Of a stretch of DNA of 64,000 nt, positions 8,871-18,751 are shown one piece after another (the stretch's first letter is position 1; each line of letters begins with the position of its first letter). The DNA lies in assembly GCA_021156175.1 (NCBI GenBank), contig JAJNBL010000001.1, forward strand, positions 372,001 through 436,000, given 5' to 3'. The position numbers and the translations under genes were made by a program. The notes under the pieces are model-generated. The model saw nothing but the letters and a program-made list of their open reading frames with translations, was not told the DNA's origin and did no database searches. The DNA is from Rickettsiales bacterium. Lineage in GTDB: Bacteria; Pseudomonadota; Alphaproteobacteria; Rickettsiales; JAJNBL01.

Positions 8871-9893
8871 ATGACCTTACGCATCGCGATTAATGGATTA
8901 GGGAGAATCGGACGCTGTGTCGTCCGTGCGGTAGCCGAGCTCAACCGGCAGGATATCGAAATCATAGCGGTTAATGGCTCCGCAGCCACCCGTGACCACG
9001 TCCATATGCTCAAATACGATTCCATCCATGGAACGTTTGCCGCAATCCACCAAACCGGCGAAGAAACCATTTCCTTTGGCCGGAATGAAATTAAAGTTTT
9101 CCATGAGCGCGATCCACTGAAACTCCCATGGAAAGACCTCAATATCGATATCGTATTTGAATGCACCGGAGCCTTTAACTCCGTTGAGAAAGCCTCCGCC
9201 CATATTAAAGCCGGCGCTAAAAAAGTGCTGGTTTCCGCACCGGGCGGCGATGACATGCCGACGATCGTTTATGCCGTCAATAACAGCCGAATCACCGCGA
9301 AAGATGATGTGATTTCGATTGGCTCCTGTACCACCAATGCCCTGGCTCCTGTGGCAAAAGTGCTCAACGATGCGATTGGCATTGAAAACGGCTTCATGAC
9401 CACGATCCACGCCTATACGAACGACCAAAACCTGGTTGATGGAAGCCATAAGGATTTACGCCGCGCGCGTGCCGCAGCGCTCTCCATGATCCCAAGCTCC
9501 ACTGGTGCCGCCAAAGCGCTAGGGCTCGTGCTTCCTGAGCTTGCAGGTAAATTGGATGGAGTATCCGTCCGCGTACCTACCCCGAATGTATCGCTCGTAG
9601 ATCTCACCTTCAATGCGAAACGCGATACCACCGTAGATGAAATTCATCAAGCGATTAGCAATGCTGCTGAAGGCCCGATGAAAGGCATATTAGGAGTATG
9701 TGACGAACCGCTAGTATCAATCGATTTCAGCCATAATCCGCATAGCTCGATCTTTGATACCACCGGCACAAAGGTCATCGCGAAACGCCTCTGCCGCATA
9801 GCCGCATGGTACGACAATGAATGGGGTTTCTCGGTACGGATGCTGGATGTCGCAAACCTTTTAAAAGCCTACTTCAACCAAAAAACCGCATAA
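8871..9893 (+). CDS. gap: Glyceraldehyde-3-phosphate dehydrogenase, type I
   Basis: A 340-residue enzyme with an N-terminal Rossmann domain (INGLGRIGR at residues 7-15) and the catalytic motif SIGSCTTNALAPV near residue 150, whose Cys attacks the substrate. Substrate-binding blocks SSTGAAKA and the C-terminal WYDNEWGFSVRM are present. It oxidises glyceraldehyde-3-phosphate to 1,3-bisphosphoglycerate with NAD(P). It is the middle gene of the tkt-gap-pgk operon and ends 9 bases before the pgk ATG. Coenzyme preference is not decided. Confidence 0.97.
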   Translation: MTLRIAINGLGRIGRCVVRAVAELNRQDIEIIAVNGSAATRDHVHMLKYDSIHGTFAAIHQTGEETISFGRNEIKVFHERDPLKLPWKDLNIDIVFECTGAFNSVEKASAHIKAGAKKVLVSAPGGDDMPTIVYAVNNSRITAKDDVISIGSCTTNALAPVAKVLNDAIGIENGFMTTIHAYTNDQNLVDGSHKDLRRARAAALSMIPSSTGAAKALGLVLPELAGKLDGVSVRVPTPNVSLVDLTFNAKRDTTVDEIHQAISNAAEGPMKGILGVCDEPLVSIDFSHNPHSSIFDTTGTKVIAKRLCRIAAWYDNEWGFSVRMLDVANLLKAYFNQKTA

Positions 9894-9902
9894 GGTGTGA
9901 TA

Positions 9903-11123
9903 ATGACTTTGAAGACGCTTCATGCACTCGATGTTTCAGAGAAAACAGTGCTGGTGCGCGTGGATTTAAACGTCCCCATGAAGCACGGCAAGGTGGAAGA
10001 TAACACCCGTATTAACCGGCTTATACCAACGCTTAAATACCTACTCGATCATGATGCTAAAGTCGTCGTCTTGTCCCATTTCGGACGCCCGGAAGGCGAA
10101 TTTGTCCGTGATATGTCCTTAGCTCCACTGGCAAATGAACTTGGCCGGGAACTAGGGAACATTGATGTAAAATTCGCAGTAGATTGCATCGGGCACCATG
10201 CAGAAGAAGCGGTTGCTTCCTTAAAGCCAGGCGATATCCTGCTGCTTGAAAATCTCCGGTTCCACAAAGGCGAAGAAGAGAACGATCCCGTCTTTGTCAA
10301 AGCACTCGCAAAACTGGGCGAATACTATGTAAACGATACTTTTTCCTGCTCACACCGTGCACATGCCTCGATAGTAGGACTTGCAGAAAAGCTCCCTTCC
10401 GCTGCTGGCTTCTTGTTACAGGAAGAAATCGAGAACCTAGAGCGGGTCTTAGAAGCCCCAGAACGCCCGATTACGGCAATTGTAGGTGGCTCAAAAGTCT
10501 CTACGAAATTGGCGGTGCTTGAGAACCTCATTCCACGGGTGAATTGCCTTATTATCGGCGGTGCGATGGCCAATACTTTTCTTTTCGCCAAAGGCTATGC
10601 CATGGGTACATCACGATTGGAAGCAGACCTCAAAAACACTGCACTGGATATCTTGAAAAAAGCCGCGGAACAAAACTGCGAAATCATCCTCCCCACCGAT
10701 GCCGTTTGCGCGAAAGCCTTTGCACCGCATGTGGAGTGCACGGTCGTACCGGCAGAAGCCATCCCTTCGGATCAGATGATGCTAGATCTTGGGCCCGATA
10801 CGATTATTCGGGCACAGGAACGGATCAGAGGCAGTAAAACCGTGATATGGAATGGGCCACTTGGTGCCTTTGAAATTGCACCTTTTGATACCGCAACCGT
10901 CAGCCTTTCACGTACCGTTGCATCCCTCACCCGGCAAAAGAAATTGACGAGCGTTGGCGGCGGAGGCGATATCGTCGCAGCCCTTAAACATGCAGGTCTT
11001 ACCCAAAGCTTCACCTATATTTCAACCGCCGGCGGAGCATTCCTCGAGTGGCTGGAGGGGAAAGAATTACCGGGTGTTGCAGTATTGAAAACTGGCACGA
11101 ATAGTCACCAGAAACGAGCTTAA
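9903..11123 (+). CDS. pgk: Phosphoglycerate kinase
   Basis: A 406-residue two-domain kinase that makes ATP and 3-phosphoglycerate from 1,3-bisphosphoglycerate. VRVDLNVPMKHGKVEDNTRI near residue 20 is the family signature; FSCSHRAHAS, GGSKVSTKL and the C-terminal SVGGGGDIVAAL and STAGGAFLEWLEGK complete it. A GTG two codons upstream (9897) is possible, but AAGGTG lies at the right distance for the ATG at 9903. It is the last gene of the operon and is followed by a strong bidirectional terminator. Confidence 0.96.
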   Translation: MTLKTLHALDVSEKTVLVRVDLNVPMKHGKVEDNTRINRLIPTLKYLLDHDAKVVVLSHFGRPEGEFVRDMSLAPLANELGRELGNIDVKFAVDCIGHHAEEAVASLKPGDILLLENLRFHKGEEENDPVFVKALAKLGEYYVNDTFSCSHRAHASIVGLAEKLPSAAGFLLQEEIENLERVLEAPERPITAIVGGSKVSTKLAVLENLIPRVNCLIIGGAMANTFLFAKGYAMGTSRLEADLKNTALDILKKAAEQNCEIILPTDAVCAKAFAPHVECTVVPAEAIPSDQMMLDLGPDTIIRAQERIRGSKTVIWNGPLGAFEIAPFDTATVSLSRTVASLTRQKKLTSVGGGGDIVAALKHAGLTQSFTYISTAGGAFLEWLEGKELPGVAVLKTGTNSHQKRA

Positions 11124-11140
11124 ATAAAAACGACAAAAGC

Positions 11141-11176
11141 ACATAAAAAAGCCCTCAGACGAGGGCTTTTTTATGT
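11141..11176 (+). terminator. Bidirectional terminator between pgk and the bc1 genes
   Basis: A near-perfect palindrome: ACATAAAAAAGCCCTC and its complement flank the loop AGAC. A-runs and T-runs on both sides let it stop both pgk (+) and the convergent cytochrome gene (-). Confidence 0.92.
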
Positions 11177-11210
11177 GACTGTTTTTGGAATCGCTAAAAC
11201 TCGATTGGTT

Positions 11211-13202
11211 TTATTTCACATCCGCCCATACACGACGCTTCGCAAAGAAGAAGAACACCGTGAAGATCACCATATAGATCATTACCTTGATTCCCATATG
11301 TTTACGTGCTTCCATTTCCGGCTCTGCGGTCCATTGGAGGAAGTTCACGACATCGCGAGCCATTTGATCAACGGTTGCGACTGTACCGTCAGCATACGTC
11401 ACCTGACCATCGCTTAAAGGCTGAGGCATCGCAATCTGGTGTGGCGGGAAGTAAGGGTTATAATGCATTCCCTCTCCAACCTGTACACCTTCAGGCACTT
11501 CATGACCGTATCCGGTAAGAAGCGAGTAAAGATAGTTTGCACCATGCGGACGAGCTTTCACAATCAATGAAAGATCTGGTGGGAATGCACCATTATTCGA
11601 TGCACGCGCTGCCTTTTCATTCGCAAATGGAGACGGGAAATGATCGGAAGGACGCGCAGGGCGCTCGAACATTTCGCCTTCATCATTCGGACCATCTTGT
11701 ACATTATAGCCCGCAGCCAAAGTCTTCACTTCCGCTTCAGATAAGCCTAAGTGCTCTAATGTACGGAACGGAATAAGTTTAAGCGAATGGCACGAAGCGC
11801 AGACTTCTTTATAGACCTGGAGACCACGTTGTGTCGATTGGCGATCCACTGCTCCTAATGGCCCATCAAATGCCCATTTTACTTCGCGTAGCGGCTCACC
11901 ATTGCCTGAAGCATGAGCAGACGCAACTGGGAAAACCATTAATCCAAGCATCACCGCAAGGATGGACCCCGCCGTGCGCCCTTTGCTCTTACGATACGCC
12001 GCACTGATTGAATCAGGAACAGCATTCGGCTTCTCATATTTCCCAAGCAGCGGGAGCACAAGCAAGAAGTATGCGAAATAGTAGAAGGTCGCACAACGCG
12101 CAAGGATTACATATAGCCCTTCCGCAGGCTTTCCGCCCAAATAGCCAAGAGCAATCACATTGAGCACGAAAAGCCAATAGAACGGCTTGAATAATGGACG
12201 GTAACGACCGCTACGTACCTTTGATGTATCCAGCCATGGCAAAACAAAGAGGATCAATAATGAACCAAACATCATGATCACACCGCCCAATTTATCAGGA
12301 ATTGCACGCAGGATCGCATAAAATGGCAGGAAGTACCACTCAGGCACAATATGCTCTGGCGTCACCATCGGATTTGCTTCGATATAGTTATCCGGATGTC
12401 CAAGATAGTTCGGCGCAAAGAAGACAAAGTAGAAATAGAGCAGGAAGAATGCCCCAAATCCAACAAAGTCTTTAATGGTGTAATACGGATGGAACGGAAT
12501 TGTATCTTCTTTGGTCTTTACTTCAACTCCCGTCGGGTTGGTCGAACCATGAATATGCAATGCAACGATATGCACCACCACAAGCGCCACAATCACGAAG
12601 GGCAGGAGGTAATGCAGTGCAAAGAAACGATTCAACGTTGGATTATCTACTGAGAAACCGCCCCAAAGCAACTGTACAATCGATTCACCTACCACCGGGA
12701 AGGCCGAAAACAGGTTGGTAATTACCGTGGCACCCCAGAAGCTCATCTGCCCCCAAGGAAGCACGTAGCCCATAAACGCGGTCGCCATCATGGCGATGAA
12801 AATTAAAATCCCCATAAACCACACCATCTCACGCGGTGACTTGTATGAACCATAGTAAAGCCCACGTGCAATATGCGCATAGACCACCATAAAGAACATG
12901 GAAGCACCTACCGCATGGGTATAGCGGATCAACCATCCATAATTCACGTTACGCATGATGTTTTCAACGCTATCAAACGCATGGTTCACATGCGGCGTAT
13001 AATGCATCGCAAGTATGATACCAGTGATAATCTGGAGCACGAGTGCAATACCTGCCATAGAACCAAAGCTATACATATAGCTTAAATTTTTCGGCGTCTG
13101 GTACTCACCAGAATGTTTCATAAAAGAAAAGATCGGCAAGCGGTACTCGATCCAGTCTTTCACCTGATTAACCACGTCTTTTTTCGGAGAAGTTTTAGTC
13201 AT
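11211..13202 (-). CDS. fbcH: Fused cytochrome b / cytochrome c1 of the bc1 complex
   Basis: A 663-residue fusion. Residues 1-~400 are cytochrome b, with the four haem-ligand histidines at 96, 110, 197 and 211 and the Qo-site PEWY at 287-290. Residues ~408-430 form a hydrophobic segment ending in an AHA site that looks like an internal signal peptide. The rest is cytochrome c1, with the haem c site CASCH at 468-472 and a C-terminal membrane anchor. In Bradyrhizobium the homologous precursor is cut into b and c1. The complex oxidises ubiquinol and reduces cytochrome c. The Rieske gene lies directly upstream, 62 bases away, probably in one operon. Confidence 0.93.
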   Translation of the reverse strand: MTKTSPKKDVVNQVKDWIEYRLPIFSFMKHSGEYQTPKNLSYMYSFGSMAGIALVLQIITGIILAMHYTPHVNHAFDSVENIMRNVNYGWLIRYTHAVGASMFFMVVYAHIARGLYYGSYKSPREMVWFMGILIFIAMMATAFMGYVLPWGQMSFWGATVITNLFSAFPVVGESIVQLLWGGFSVDNPTLNRFFALHYLLPFVIVALVVVHIVALHIHGSTNPTGVEVKTKEDTIPFHPYYTIKDFVGFGAFFLLYFYFVFFAPNYLGHPDNYIEANPMVTPEHIVPEWYFLPFYAILRAIPDKLGGVIMMFGSLLILFVLPWLDTSKVRSGRYRPLFKPFYWLFVLNVIALGYLGGKPAEGLYVILARCATFYYFAYFLLVLPLLGKYEKPNAVPDSISAAYRKSKGRTAGSILAVMLGLMVFPVASAHASGNGEPLREVKWAFDGPLGAVDRQSTQRGLQVYKEVCASCHSLKLIPFRTLEHLGLSEAEVKTLAAGYNVQDGPNDEGEMFERPARPSDHFPSPFANEKAARASNNGAFPPDLSLIVKARPHGANYLYSLLTGYGHEVPEGVQVGEGMHYNPYFPPHQIAMPQPLSDGQVTYADGTVATVDQMARDVVNFLQWTAEPEMEARKHMGIKVMIYMVIFTVFFFFAKRRVWADVK

Positions 13203-13264
13203 GCATTCACCTGATATTGCTTCACGTTAATAGAAAAAATTCCGTAATTTTCTTACGGTATTGG

Positions 13265-13798
13265 TTAGCCAATACGAATGAGATCATCCGTCACAAAGGC
13301 ATATTCTGGTACTAATAAATTCAGCGGCGCAGGCCCCTTACGTACACGACCAGAAGTATCATAGTGCGAACCATGGCATGGGCAGAACCAACCACCAAAA
13401 TCGCCTTTCTGGCCAAGTGGAACACATCCTAAGTGTGTACATACACCCACCATCACCAACCATTCTTCTTTGCCTGGCTTCACGCGCTCTTCATCCTTCT
13501 GAGGATCGCGGAGTTCCGTAACGGGAACTGCTTTCGCTGCTTCGATTTCTTCAGGCGTACGCCGACGGACAAACACAGGCTTGCCGCGCCACATTACCGT
13601 GATGCTCTGCCCCACTTGAATGCTAGAAATATTGACCTCTGTAGAAGCCATCGCAAGCACTTCTGCGGAAGGATTCATCGAATCCACAAGCGGCCATACC
13701 GCTGCAGCAGCGCCTACTGCGCCAACGGCGCTGGCGGTCAATACAATAAAATCCCTGCGGGTGGCTTGTCGGCCTGAATCATTAGAATGGTTAGCCAT
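13265..13798 (-). CDS. petA: Ubiquinol-cytochrome c reductase Rieske iron-sulfur subunit
   Basis: A 177-residue protein from the Met at 13798 (eight residues more from 13822). The N-terminus has the twin-arginine motif [12 protein letters not shown] and one helix ([13 protein letters not shown]), as expected for Tat-dependent insertion. The [2Fe-2S] ligands are in CTHLGC and CPCHGSHYD, with the disulfide cysteines in the same loops. It passes electrons from ubiquinol to cytochrome c1. Its neighbour is the fused b/c1 gene. Confidence 0.95.
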   Translation of the reverse strand: MANHSNDSGRQATRRDFIVLTASAVGAVGAAAAVWPLVDSMNPSAEVLAMASTEVNISSIQVGQSITVMWRGKPVFVRRRTPEEIEAAKAVPVTELRDPQKDEERVKPGKEEWLVMVGVCTHLGCVPLGQKGDFGGWFCPCHGSHYDTSGRVRKGPAPLNLLVPEYAFVTDDLIRIG

Positions 13799-14002
13799 GA
13801 TCGTAAATCTCGTAAAGTTCAATAGGTCTATTAGAGAGGATCCCCTCGATTAAAGCCTTATAGTCAAGAATCATCCAAAAATCCAGAGGAAAGTAGGAAC
13901 ACAAAATCCTAATCGGCTTCTCACGACCATCATACGCCCCCAAACCCAGAGAATACAGTAAATTCCTACACACTTATTGCGTGTTTGAGAGGTTTGCTTA
14001 TA

Positions 14003-14470
14003 ATGCATACCATGCGAGTAGTCATGTACCAACCGGACATCCCCCAAAACTTAGGAACGCTGATGCGCTTAGGCGCCTGCATGGGCATTGCAATGGATGT
14101 TATTGAACCGTGCGGGTTTCCGCTCGATGACCGGAAAATGAAGCGTGCCGGAATGGATTATATCGATCATATCGAATGGAAACGCCATGATTCCTGGGAC
14201 AAATTTTGGGAATGGAAAGAAATCTCACCCGATAAACCGCGGCTGGTGCTACTTACCACCAAATCCACCCTTCCCTATACACAATTTACCTTTCAACCCA
14301 ACGATCTTCTGATGGTGGGGCGGGAATCGGCTGGGGTACCGGAATTGGTTGCACAGGCTGCCGATCACGCGATCACCATTCCGATGCAAGGCAACGTACG
14401 ATCCCTTAATGTAGCGGTCGCCGCCTCAATGGTATTGGGTGAAGCATTGCGGCAAATAAAGAGGTTATAA
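14003..14470 (+). CDS. trmL: tRNA (cytidine/uridine-34-2'-O)-methyltransferase TrmL
   Basis: A 155-residue SPOUT methyltransferase that modifies the wobble base of leucine tRNAs. The N-terminal VVMYQPDIPQNLGTLMRLGACMG, the middle MVGRESAGVPE and the C-terminal knot motif NVRSLNVAVAASMVLGEALRQ are the TrmL/TrmH signatures. Length is normal for TrmL. A TTG at 13985 would add six residues; the ATG at 14003 follows GAGAGG at about 10 bases. It is divergent from the Rieske gene and not coupled to hemF. Confidence 0.93.
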   Translation: MHTMRVVMYQPDIPQNLGTLMRLGACMGIAMDVIEPCGFPLDDRKMKRAGMDYIDHIEWKRHDSWDKFWEWKEISPDKPRLVLLTTKSTLPYTQFTFQPNDLLMVGRESAGVPELVAQAADHAITIPMQGNVRSLNVAVAASMVLGEALRQIKRL

Positions 14471-14546
14471 ATTGATCAACATCAATTCATTTCCATTTTT
14501 ACTTTCTATACTCGCAAAGTATTTTTAAACGAAGAAGGATTTTTCT

Positions 14547-15425
14547 ATGACAACGCAACATGTAACTGTAAGCGCCACTACAGGCTCCGATTTAGCTTCA
14601 CAGAAGGCACAAGCCTCCGCTTGGTTTAAGACACTGCGTGATCAGATTTGTTCAACATTTGAGTCGCTTGAAGATGCATTAACCGGCTCTTCGGCACCTG
14701 CTGGACGTTTTACCCGTAAAGAGTGGGATCGCCCCGGCGGCGGCGGCGGGGAAATGTCGGTCATGCGCGGCCGGGTATTCGAAAAAGTGGGCGTGAATAT
14801 TTCCACTGTCCATGGGGAATTCTCTGAGCAATTCCGCGCGCAGATTCCTGGTGCAGAAGAAAATCCCGCCTTCTGGGCAAGCGGTATTTCGCTCGTCGCG
14901 CATATGTGCTCACCCAAAGTACCGGCCGTCCATATGAATACGCGCTTTATTGTCACCACGCAAAGTTGGTTTGGTGGCGGCGCAGATCTTACCCCAATTT
15001 ATTCCAACGAGAATGACACGCGCGACTTCCATGCGGCGCTGCAATCCGCCTGTGATACGCATGATCCTGCCTATTATCCGAAATTCAAAAAGCAATGCGA
15101 TGAATATTTCTTCCTACCCCATCGGAATGAAACCCGCGGCGTGGGAGGTATTTTCTACGACTACGTAAACTCCGGAAACTGGGAAAACGATTTCGGTTTT
15201 ACCCAAGATGTAGGCAAAGCGTTTCGGGATATTTATTCCCAAATTGTGAGCCGCCATATGCACGAAACTTGGACGCCCGAAGAACGCGAATACCAGCTTA
15301 TACGCCGGGGACGTTATGTGGAATTTAATCTCCTCTATGACCGCGGAACATCATTCGGCCTAAAGACACAAGGAAATACAGAAGCAATTCTGATGTCCAT
15401 GCCTCCAGAAGTGAAGTGGCCATAG
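14547..15425 (+). CDS. hemF: Oxygen-dependent coproporphyrinogen III oxidase
   Basis: A 292-residue soluble enzyme that uses O2 to decarboxylate coproporphyrinogen III to protoporphyrinogen IX in haem synthesis. Motifs are [23 protein letters not shown] near residue 60, VHMNTRF and [11 protein letters not shown] near residues 130-150, [15 protein letters not shown] near residue 193 and [19 protein letters not shown] at the end. AAGAAGGA lies 9 bases before the ATG. It is the aerobic form, consistent with the respiratory genes beside it. Confidence 0.97.
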   Translation: MTTQHVTVSATTGSDLASQKAQASAWFKTLRDQICSTFESLEDALTGSSAPAGRFTRKEWDRPGGGGGEMSVMRGRVFEKVGVNISTVHGEFSEQFRAQIPGAEENPAFWASGISLVAHMCSPKVPAVHMNTRFIVTTQSWFGGGADLTPIYSNENDTRDFHAALQSACDTHDPAYYPKFKKQCDEYFFLPHRNETRGVGGIFYDYVNSGNWENDFGFTQDVGKAFRDIYSQIVSRHMHETWTPEEREYQLIRRGRYVEFNLLYDRGTSFGLKTQGNTEAILMSMPPEVKWP

Positions 15426-15552
15426 AGCATTTTCCATTTAAGTCTATACGTCCTCGTGCTTCGGATTTGTCGGTCCGCACGTAGCTTTAACTACGCTTAC
15501 GGCCTCCTCACCTTGCACTCCTAGTCTATACTTAAAGCAAAAACACTTTAAC
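15424..15552 (+). repeat. Dispersed palindromic repeat, copy A
   Basis: An imperfect palindrome of about 125 bases directly after hemF, overlapping its stop. The ends (AGAGCATTTTCCATTTAA and the complement of TTAAAGCAAAAACACTTT) pair, and a central smaller hairpin holds CGTAG...CTACG. It is the reverse-orientation relative of copy C at 17.6 kb. Confidence 0.7.
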
Positions 15553-15584
15553 AAAAAAAGAGCGCCAAAGCGCTCTTTTTAAAA
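15553..15584 (+). terminator. Bidirectional terminator after hemF
   Basis: The stem AAAAAGAGCGC/GCGCTCTTTTT around the loop CAAA has A- and T-runs on both sides. It separates hemF (+) from the convergent small gene at 15610-15972 (-). Confidence 0.88.
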
Positions 15585-15609
15585 TTCTTTATAGGGTATG
15601 CGTTAATAA

Positions 15610-15972
15610 CTAACGGCCTTTTCCACCGCTGAAACCAAATCCACCGATAGAACCACCTGCTGTAACAGGAGGAAGTGTTGGAGGAGTTACGCCATTAAAG
15701 CTCAGAGCTGCACCGTGTTCCGCAAGTCCTTTAGTACCCGTTAATGCTTTACCGAAAGCAAGTGCGCCACCGGATTTATCAAGTCCTTCTTTCACCAAAG
15801 AACCGACACCTTTGCCTTCAAGGTTAAGGACAGAATTCATTACGCCACCCAGGGCTTGATCTGTGGTCACGCCATTACTCTGCATCGACGAACCAATATC
15901 TTGCACCTGTTGATGCGCCTTATTGGCGATCATCGCCTGCATAATTGCTGCATTGTTATCTGCACCTGACAT
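15610..15972 (-). CDS. Small protein of unknown function (120 aa)
   Basis: I do not recognise the family. The protein is 120 residues with a helical N-terminal half rich in Ala, Gln and Met (QAMIANKAHQQVQDIG), a Gly/Leu-rich middle and a Gly/Pro-rich tail ending in GGFGFSGGKGR. There is no signal peptide or membrane helix. The start follows AAAGAGGAT at a good distance and the gene shares a bidirectional terminator with hemF, so it is probably real. Nothing in its neighbourhood fixes a function. Confidence 0.6.
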   Translation of the reverse strand: MSGADNNAAIMQAMIANKAHQQVQDIGSSMQSNGVTTDQALGGVMNSVLNLEGKGVGSLVKEGLDKSGGALAFGKALTGTKGLAEHGAALSFNGVTPPTLPPVTAGGSIGGFGFSGGKGR

Positions 15973-16306
15973 AACACTATCCTCTTTTAAAAGTAAAATT
16001 CCTCAACTGTTTCTATTCTACCCTATATTCACTTACTTTTCAAGTAATAGTTAGGATTTGTTAATTTATCGCGCCCATACCACGTTCTACGATTGAAATT
16101 ATATTCTATTTTTCAGCCTTGAATTGGGAATGGAGAGTATTAGGACTTAAATATGGGGGTAAGTAACGTGTAGTTTTCGTTAGGGTGAGCCGAAAGATAT
16201 TGATTGTTGTGAAGCCGGAGCTTAAGCGTACTTAAAGGTACGTGAGCAACAGGAGTCACAACATTCAATACATAACGGCCACCATAGTAGAAAAACAGCC
16301 GTTACT
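15973..16306. other. Gene-free interval with repeat copy B
   Basis: No convincing ORF on either strand. The interval holds palindromic repeat B (16199-16269) and otherwise AT-rich sequence that may carry the promoter of the minus-strand gene ending at 15610. Confidence 0.6.
16199..16269 (+). repeat. Dispersed palindromic repeat, copy B
   Basis: A 71-base palindrome with outer arms ATTGATTGTTGTGA and TCACAACATTCAAT (13 of 14 pair) and an inner hairpin GCGTAC TTAAAG GTACGT. It shares GGTACGTGAGCAAC exactly with copy D at 25 kb. Confidence 0.72.
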
Positions 16307-16867
16307 TTAGTCGATTGCTTCGGTGGGATAAACACCCCACAACCCCGCCTTCATAATCCAGCCCTTACGATCATCAACCAAAACTTTGCACCACTGCTTA
16401 TCACAGGTAATGATATTCACAATCACCCGCGGTTCCAGCCGTATCAAGGCAAGGGAGGTAAGGTCGGAAGTATGGTAAAGCGGCTGTACCGATTCTTTAA
16501 TCATCGCAGTACGCTTTCCGCTTAAAAGGCTTTCATGGAGCCAGCCATCCTGCCCATCGATATCCCGGATTTTCCGCCATACTCCAAATTCGGCAATGAC
16601 CTCAACCGGCATATTTTTGCGGACATAGACCCATTTAATCGGATATTTAGTACTCGGCCCCGTCCTGGCATTGGCCTCACTGGCTTTTAAAGATACAAAG
16701 CGCGGTAACGGCAGCCCTGAACTTGTCGCATTTTCTTCCCCTATCAGGGGATCTGCAAAGGCCGCAGGGAATACGGTCACGCAAGATAAGAGGCTTAAAC
16801 AACAGGCCAAAATGGGGAGAAATAACCTCCGCCCTACCCCTTGTTTCTGCTGTATATTCTCTGCCAT
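16307..16867 (-). CDS. Secreted SH3-domain protein
   Basis: A 186-residue protein with an N-terminal signal peptide (hydrophobic core LFLPILACCLSLLSC, predicted cleavage near AFA-DP). Two bacterial SH3-like repeats follow: residues ~58-115, with the typical SLKASEANARTGPSTKYPIKWVY start and DGQDGWLHESLL end, and ~120-180, with WCKVLVDDRKGWIMKAGLWGV. Such proteins in alphaproteobacteria are periplasmic and probably bind peptidoglycan; the exact role is unknown. A cysteine in the signal region (LLSC) could make it a lipoprotein if processed there. Confidence 0.75.
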   Translation of the reverse strand: MAENIQQKQGVGRRLFLPILACCLSLLSCVTVFPAAFADPLIGEENATSSGLPLPRFVSLKASEANARTGPSTKYPIKWVYVRKNMPVEVIAEFGVWRKIRDIDGQDGWLHESLLSGKRTAMIKESVQPLYHTSDLTSLALIRLEPRVIVNIITCDKQWCKVLVDDRKGWIMKAGLWGVYPTEAID

Positions 16868-17114
16868 GTCATTGACCTAAGAGCTTAAAGATACTGACGC
16901 TACTACTATACAATATTGTGATACAATAATAGCCTTATCTTAACTAAGGGTTGACAAAAAGAGCGAAAATGAAATTTAAAATAATTCTACGTCGTTTTGC
17001 TGTAGCCCCCCCACTATTTACCGAGACTTATAAACACGTATAGCGGAGGCCTAAGCCCCCGCTACATGGGTGTAGGTGTAAGTAAGAGGTGTGTGTAGAG
17101 GTAGGGTAAATCGA

Positions 17115-17459
17115 TCACACGCTTAAATCGACCAATTCGCCCGGCTCACTGGGTGTGAATACCTCAGGCGAACTCGATAAAGCGGTAGTAATTTCCTGTA
17201 ATAACACATCCACTTCCGCTTCTGATTTCGCGGCAAACGGCTTTTCCTCATCGCTCACAACATTGGATGCATTATTATCATTCTGCGGCGGCTCTGGCTC
17301 CGCTATAAACGGCGGTAACGCTCCCTGTCGTATAGCCTCCGAAGATTCCGCAGATAAACGCGGATCCCCTGCTGCTGCACGCATGCGCGATACAATGGAT
17401 ATTTGTGGCCTTCCTTCGAATTTAGGTATGTCAATGGCCGCTGTGTTTACACCAACCAT
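17115..17459 (-). CDS. Unknown acidic protein upstream of the flagellar cluster (114 aa)
   Basis: Not recognised. It is 114 residues, acidic, rich in Glu, Ser, Pro and Ala, with no membrane segment and a short conserved-looking N-terminus (DIPKFEGRPQISIVSRMRAAAGD). AGGAGG precedes the ATG at ideal spacing, which is the main support. It is divergent from flgF, so a flagellar accessory role is conceivable but not shown. Confidence 0.55.
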   Translation of the reverse strand: MVGVNTAAIDIPKFEGRPQISIVSRMRAAAGDPRLSAESSEAIRQGALPPFIAEPEPPQNDNNASNVVSDEEKPFAAKSEAEVDVLLQEITTALSSSPEVFTPSEPGELVDLSV

Positions 17460-18003
17460 AAGTCCTCCTCTTTATATAAGACTTTGTGTAGCCAAAAGCA
17501 TGAGCCCGGCTACCGTCTCTTCTTCCCTTCCTGCTATTTGCAGTACGGACTTTTCATAAAGTTTACTAGAGCGTTTTCGCTTTAATTGTACGCAAGGCGT
17601 ACGAAGTGAGGGGTGCGTAAGCGTACTCAAACGTACGTGCGCAACCCCAAATCTGAAGTACAACGCCGTGTACGATTAAATGGAAAATGCTCTAATTTTA
17701 AAAAAATTGTCTTCCTTTATACAGAATAGCAAAACCCGGTTAACAAAGATTTAATTATTTACATTAAGCTACTGTATTATATTAATATTGTTAACCCGAA
17801 GTATTACATGCATTATCATCTGAAACCCTACGGTAGGGCATAAAATGCCCCCCTTCCGGCAGCTTTTTCCTCTTTTTTCTTGTTCCCACTGTAACGATTT
17901 TTTAACTACTTGATATATATGAAGGAATATAGAAGCGCTGCAGTGGCATAAATTTTGCAAGTATCTGCAGTAGGGATGAGTAGGTTAAAAAGTAGGACGT
18001 GTC
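17460..18003. other. Gene-free interval before flgF with repeat copy C
   Basis: About 540 bases without a supported gene. The interval contains the full-length palindromic repeat C and then a strongly AT-rich stretch that must hold the promoters for flgF and for the divergent gene. I cannot fix a promoter by eye. Short ORFs here lie inside the repeat. Confidence 0.6.
17571..17697 (-). repeat. Dispersed palindromic repeat, copy C
   Basis: A ~127-base imperfect palindrome. On the minus strand it opens with AGAGCATTTTCCATTTAAT and closes with the complement of AGAGCGTTTTCGCTTTAAT; the arms pair over about 20 of 24 bases. The centre is GCGTACTCAAACGTACGTGCGCAAC, matching the core of copies B and D. 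Confidence 0.75.
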
Positions 18004-18732
18004 ATGGATAATGCGATGTATATCACACTCTCTCGCCAGAGAGCATTGTTTGAGCAGATGGACATCATCGCGAACAATGTCGCCAATACCAATACCACTG
18101 GCTATAAAGCCGACCAAACCCTTTTCCATAATTATGTAATGCAAGCGGCGGGTAGCAATGAAGCGCCGCTCTCCTATGTATCGAATCTCTCCACCTATAC
18201 CGATATGCAAGAAGGTGGCCTGCAACAAACATCACGTCCCTTAGATATGGCGATTGCAGGGAATGGATATTTTATGGTGGAAACACCGCTGGGACAACGC
18301 CTCACTCGCGCAGGAAATTTCCGTGTGGATACCACAGGACAATTGACGACTTCTCAAGGATACCCGGTCTTAGGATTAGGTGGAGAAGCCATCACCTTTC
18401 AACAAGAAGACCGTGAAGTGAATATCGACCACGAAGGACGAGTTTCCGTTGATGGGGAAGAGCGCGGTCAAATTGGGATTTTTACAGTACCTGATCCACG
18501 AATGCTGCGTAAGTTTGCCAACGGCTTATATCACGCCGAAGGCTTAACTCCAGAACCTGCGCAACAATACCAGGTATTACAAGGAATGCTTGAGGGATCA
18601 AATGTGTCATCCATGAAGGAAATGACACGTATGGTCGAAGTCAGCAGGGGCGTCGGGACGACAAGTAGTCTTCTTGCCTCACTACAGGATCTGCAAAGCG
18701 AGACGGTACGTCGCCTCGCAGATCAACGATAA
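18004..18732 (+). CDS. flgF: Flagellar proximal rod protein FlgF
   Basis: A 242-residue rod protein with the N-terminal rod motif FEQMDIIANNVANTNTTGYKAD near residues 20-40, the middle domain GNGYFMVETPLGQRLTRAGNFRVD, and the C-terminal LEGSNVSSMKEMTRMVEVSRG coiled-coil block. It polymerises in the periplasm above FlgB/FlgC and below FlgG and is exported by the flagellar type III apparatus without a cleaved signal. It is the first gene of the flgF-flgG-flgA-flgH cluster; a 190-base gap to flgG holds a candidate small gene. Confidence 0.95.
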   Translation: MDNAMYITLSRQRALFEQMDIIANNVANTNTTGYKADQTLFHNYVMQAAGSNEAPLSYVSNLSTYTDMQEGGLQQTSRPLDMAIAGNGYFMVETPLGQRLTRAGNFRVDTTGQLTTSQGYPVLGLGGEAITFQQEDREVNIDHEGRVSVDGEERGQIGIFTVPDPRMLRKFANGLYHAEGLTPEPAQQYQVLQGMLEGSNVSSMKEMTRMVEVSRGVGTTSSLLASLQDLQSETVRRLADQR

Positions 18733-18751
18733 TAAAGGAAAAAGGTAACAT

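Noticed and set aside
17472-17663. 63-aa minus-strand ORF before flgF
   Set aside because: Most of it is palindromic repeat C, which explains the open frame.
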